Of a DNA stretch of 7,857 bases, positions 6,201 through 7,857 are shown piece after piece (the stretch's first letter is position 1; each line of letters opens with the position of its first letter). Location: contig JACRFF010000279.1 in NCBI GenBank assembly GCA_016218005.1, positions 1 to 7,857 of the forward strand, given 5' to 3'. The position numbers and the translations under genes were made by a program. Below the pieces are notes generated by a model that saw only the letters and a program-made list of their open reading frames with translations, was not told where the DNA came from and did no database searches. This stretch comes from Ignavibacteriales bacterium. GTDB lineage: Bacteria; Bacteroidota; Ignavibacteria; UBA10030.

Positions 6201-7857
6201 AATCCGGCGGAAACATCCGATGAGGCGTAGGAAAGCGTGAGCGAGTCTGCCGTAAACGAAGTTACTCCTGTACCCAGCGACGCGCGGTAGTACCGAGTAA
6301 GAACGGGGGAGAAACTGCTGGTCGAACCTGCCGGAGTGTCTGAACCCTTGTCGAGAACTTGGAATAGTATCCCGCCCGACCCTGAGACCGAGTTCACGTA
6401 CATCTTTGAAGGAAGGTAGTCGCTTCCTTGGCCGATCGGCCAGCTTGTTTGGCTTGTTGCTGCAACGGGCGCAGAAACTAAGCCGTCAACAAATTTTCCC
6501 GACCCCGCGCCGGAGACCGATGCGGCTGAACCAAGCGTTAGCGTGTTTGCGCCACCCGTCAGCTTGCCCGCAGTGAACGTCAGCGTTCCGTTGACGGTGA
6601 GATTGTTCGACAGCGTTACGCCGTTCGTGTTGTTGAGGGTAAGATTGTTGAGTGCTGAGGGCAACAGCGAGCCAGTTACTTGTGCCGCCGACCCATTGAA
6701 TTCATAGTTGGCCCCAGAATTAAGGGTAATTGTACCCGCGACGCTGATATTTCCTCCAGTACCGCTGGCGTGACCAGACTTCAGCGTTGTACCGGAAGCA
6801 AGTGTGAACGTTCCGGCGCCGGAGATAACGTTCGCGCCGCAATCGAGTGTTCCATTCGTCATTGTGAACGCACTCGAGACTGCAGTCGCTCCACCAAGTG
6901 TCGTGGTGATGCCCGTACCATTCACGGTGACTGTTCCATAGTCGGCGCTTGAAGGAAGTGTCCCGGTGGTCGTCAATGTCCGGCTGACCTTAAACTCGTC
7001 GGCGCCAATATCCGGCGTGCTCGCATCTCTCGTCTCGCCATCGATGTCGGTCGAGTAGCCGGTGATGGCCGTTCCAGCGCTTGAAACGACCGGGAGCGAT
7101 GCGTATTCTGTGCCAGCATCAATATGCAAATCTGTTGTGCTGGTAAATGTAAGAGACGAGTTGATGCTATTTGCATCCTGTGAAGAAGCAGTTTTCCAGT
7201 TTGCAAATGTTTGATAATCTGTTGCATTATAATAACCGACATACCCGCTCGTGTTGGCTGCATTGTAATAGATGTCGTTATAGTTTGAGGTAAATGTTCC
7301 GCCTGTTCCTACGCGACGAATGCCCCATGTCTTCATGCTGGTTTCATCGCTAATGATGATATTGTTTGTAGCAGTGACCGTACCGGTTGGCGACGCTTCT
7401 GTCGTTGCTGCCGTTGCAAATGCGATACCTGCGATATATGACGAACCAAAAGTTGTCATATTGGTCATTTCAGGAATGTAAATCGTGTTAAAGTAGATAT
7501 TCGTTGTAGAAGAACTTGTGGTGCGTATACCATAGATTTTACAGTTTGTTGCACTTGCGGCAGCCGGTCCTTGAAGCGTAATCATATTGTTGTAGATATT
7601 AACAACGTGTGATGATGTGTTTTGATTATCAATACCCATTATACCGTTACTTGCGCCTGCTGTATTGCATAGCGTCGTAAGACTCGTCAACTTATTATTG
7701 TAGACATTAAAAACACCCGATATTGCAAAATTTGTTTGTAATGTAATACCATACGATGTAAGATTTGTTGTTGCACCTGTAGAGGCAACGGTAATAGTAT
7801 TACCATAAATATTAGCGTCGTAGGAATATGAAATAAACATACCACGCAGATTTCCGG
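3284..7857 (-). CDS. Giant secreted T9SS multidomain protein (beta-helix, six ASH repeats, OB-like, sorting domain); 5' partial
   Basis: The frame is open through the right edge, so the start and signal peptide are missing; an ATG at 7840 is internal. Numbered from it, 1518 residues are visible. Residues 1-283 form Asn-ladder coils of a parallel beta-helix (pectin-lyase-like) closing with TDIDGETRDASTPDIGADEF. Residues 284-594 are a Ser/Thr/Gly/Asn-rich beta-strand region of adhesin or autotransporter style, then a beta-sandwich-like stretch. Residues 595-1203 hold six ASH/HYDIN-like immunoglobulin-type repeats. Residues 1204-1410 look like two OB folds. Residues 1424-1518 are a type A T9SS sorting domain. 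The protein should cross the inner membrane by Sec and the outer membrane by T9SS, then be attached to the surface or released. No catalytic motif is clear, so a structural, adhesive or glycan-binding role is likeliest. The TAA at 3284-3286 precedes a terminator hairpin. It is transcribed away from the right edge; its promoter is out of view. Confidence 0.93.
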   Translation of the reverse strand, partial: GNLRGMFISYSYDANIYGNTITVASTGATTNLTSYGITLQTNFAISGVFNVYNNKLTSLTTLCNTAGASNGIMGIDNQNTSSHVVNIYNNMITLQGPAAASATNCKIYGIRTTSSSTTNIYFNTIYIPEMTNMTTFGSSYIAGIAFATAATTEASPTGTVTATNNIIISDETSMKTWGIRRVGTGGTFTSNYNDIYYNAANTSGYVGYYNATDYQTFANWKTASSQDANSINSSLTFTSTTDLHIDAGTEYASLPVVSSAGTAITGYSTDIDGETRDASTPDIGADEFKVSRTLTTTGTLPSSADYGTVTVNGTGITTTLGGATAVSSAFTMTNGTLDCGANVISGAGTFTLASGTTLKSGHASGTGGNISVAGTITLNSGANYEFNGSAAQVTGSLLPSALNNLTLNNTNGVTLSNNLTVNGTLTFTAGKLTGGANTLTLGSAASVSGAGSGKFVDGLVSAPVAATSQTSWPIGQGSDYLPSKMYVNSVSGSGGILFQVLDKGSDTPAGSTSSFSPVLTRYYRASLGTGVTSFTADSLTLSYASSDVSAGFDETTFLVYRWTGSAWSKATINSIDTTANTITIAGVSAVGDFIITGPSAIFSANKTSIAFGAIGIDDSKKDSVDVSNSGTASLIITSATANDASYAVEPSSATIAAGANAWFTVTYHPTASGTNNAKVSFVHNGSTSPDSVSLTGSAEYPSFAFGTTLVDFGDAAINATKTDSVVVTNASTAATLTVSAIASTNAKFTVAPSSASIAPSDSQTFTISFTPTDGSLQSGWLVFTNNSQKGSDSLSVSGKGAVPGFSASKRNFDFGNVRIAHIKSDSLLLKNTSISAMSIDSVVAQTSVFTVSPSSHVIAANDSVWFTVDFQPVAMGNVADTIVFYHNATTLQDTILVKGTGTIPIFAAGRKSIDFGTRKLNESAADSFYVRNGGNEALAISSVTVSDTLNEFVVSPAEATVQPGDSAKFSVSFNSLKLGSKAVEVIFAHDGSSASDTVKLSALVAQGVFGVNTDLLAFGSVAKDSSMVDSVSVSNSGNVVLSVDSVRSSSSEFLVSPTAGTVGVSETATFQVTFAPKSAGSKNALLVFYHDGVSSRDTVKLTGTATAPTVSVTPLAINFGSLLVGSPPKSDTVSVANNGTATLVISSVASTDAHFGVSPTSANIAAGASKKFALAFSADSAKSYTGLLIITSNTAKGKDTVALSGKGLTVISISQARLAANGTEVVLEGIVTRAKGSYTYMQDTSAGIVIYQSSGSLKDSIASGGVKPGDKLHIQGKTSEYNSLKEIAAADLISWSAISKNNPIPTPPILTLKQLATNGEKYEAMVVKVLGATVLPGTDTVYAAAKTYSITDASDTSKAVALRIPNATDSDVDGTRIIKVITFTGVVGQFSSSNPAAGYQLMAIFPTDVTDNALDVKTPFTGIPLTFELYNNYPNPFNPTTTIQYGLPSASRVTLKIYSLLGQEISTLVDGLQPAGYHQALWEGRHQNGAPVASGVYFYRIVAEPNEQGGKPFVKVMKMLLMK
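3287..3571 (-). other. Domain: type IX secretion C-terminal sorting domain
   Basis: Residues 1424-1518 read YNNYPNPFNPTTTIQYGLP, then VTLKIYSLLGQEISTLVDG, AGYHQALWEGRHQNG, ASGVYFYRI and a terminal KVMKMLLMK. This is the classic type A sorting domain (TIGR04183 style, Ig-like fold). It directs export through the outer-membrane T9SS translocon and is usually removed afterwards. It sits exactly at the C-terminus, as expected. Confidence 0.93.
3611..4231 (-). other. Domain: tandem OB-fold-like segment
   Basis: Residues 1204-1410 resemble the paired OB-like domains found in secreted nuclease- and lipoprotein-type proteins. The first has VVLEGIVTR, YTYMQDTSAGIVIY, VKPGDKLHIQGKTSEYNSLKEI. The second has EAMVVKVLGATVL, TYSITDAS, KVITFTGVVGQF and GYQLMAIFPTDV. 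There is no nuclease catalytic domain next to them, so they are more likely binding or spacer modules. The assignment rests on motif pattern only. Confidence 0.6.
4232..6058 (-). repeat. Six tandem ASH/HYDIN-like Ig-type protein repeats
   Basis: The repeats are aligned on the Phe-Gly of the first strand (SIAFG, LVDFG, NFDFG, SIDFG, LLAFG, AINFG) at residues 606, 707, 809, 910, 1013 and 1114. The period is thus 101, 102, 101, 103 and 101 residues. Each unit then has a D-S/T-V motif with an Asn-X-Gly/Ser/Thr turn, a central FxVxPxxxxI strand, a FTVxFxP strand and a closing DTVxLxG. This is the ASPM-SPD2-Hydin pattern seen in choice-of-anchor-D proteins. The units differ clearly from each other, so the duplication is old. 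They probably act as a rigid stalk between the beta-helix and the sorting domain. Confidence 0.85.
6059..6991 (-). other. Domain: Ser/Thr/Gly-rich beta-strand region
   Basis: Residues 284-594 of the T9SS protein start with short repeating strands of the type GTLT, GNISVAGTITLNSGA and NNLTVNGTLTFTAGKLTGG. This is typical of beta-solenoid adhesin passenger regions. From about 460 the sequence changes to a more mixed composition, with WPIGQGSDYLPSKMYV, RYYRASLG, a TFLVYRWTGSAW stretch and a closing VGDFIITG, suggesting a separate beta-sandwich. No enzymatic motif is visible. Confidence 0.6.
6992..7857 (-). other. Domain: parallel beta-helix (pectin-lyase-like) region
   Basis: In the large T9SS protein, Asn-rich strands recur as NIYGNTITV (residue 10), NVYNNKLTS (45), NIYNNMITL (81), NIYFNTIYI (114) and TNNIIIS (158). 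The first four are 33-36 residues apart, with a Gly-Ile strand (YGIT, IMGI, YGIRT, AGIAF) between them, so each unit is probably about two helix rungs. The region ends in IDGETRD and PDIGADEF, a common closing motif of bacterial beta-helix proteins. Such folds often bind or cleave polysaccharides, but no catalytic residues can be assigned here. The helix continues beyond the right edge. Confidence 0.75.

Noticed and set aside
1..7857. Search for CRISPR arrays, tRNA or rRNA genes, transposases, phage and defence genes
   Set aside because: No spaced direct repeats, cloverleaf-like segments or motifs of such genes were found; almost all of the window is explained by three ordinary genes.

Overview
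The window fits a member of the Bacteroidota/Chlorobi (FCB) group, most like Ignavibacteria or Kapabacteria. The main reason is the large minus-strand gene, which ends in a textbook type IX secretion (T9SS) C-terminal sorting domain with the YPNPFNPTTTI motif. The plus-strand gene at the left edge also resembles a protein family I associate with this group. The phylum call is an inference; there is no rRNA or marker gene here.

Layout, left to right. Positions 2-1768 (+) hold the 3' part of a soluble protein of more than 588 residues with TIM-barrel flavin-oxidoreductase features; its start lies left of the window. It converges, 14 bp apart, on a minus-strand gene (1783-3126) for a polytopic GT-C fold glycosyltransferase of the GT87/DUF2029 type. 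Upstream of that gene, 3127-3283 is an intergenic stretch with a GC-rich nested inverted-repeat element (3128-3219) and a strong hairpin terminator (3222-3260). The rest, 3284-7857 (-), is one very large secreted protein whose N-terminus lies right of the window.

The large protein reads, from its visible N-terminus, as a parallel beta-helix, a Ser/Thr/Gly-rich beta-strand region, six ASH/HYDIN-like immunoglobulin-type repeats of 101-103 residues, a tandem OB-fold-like segment and the T9SS sorting domain. It should be exported by the Sec and T9SS routes and displayed or released at the outer surface. The GT-C enzyme may build a surface glycan, but nothing in the sequence links it to the secreted protein. 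The three genes do not look like one pathway.

I found no RNA gene, CRISPR array, transposase, phage gene or defence system. The points most worth a second look are the domain order and composition shift of the giant T9SS protein, the GC-rich palindromic element that inflates the apparent start of the glycosyltransferase, and the poorly characterised Cys-rich family of the left gene.
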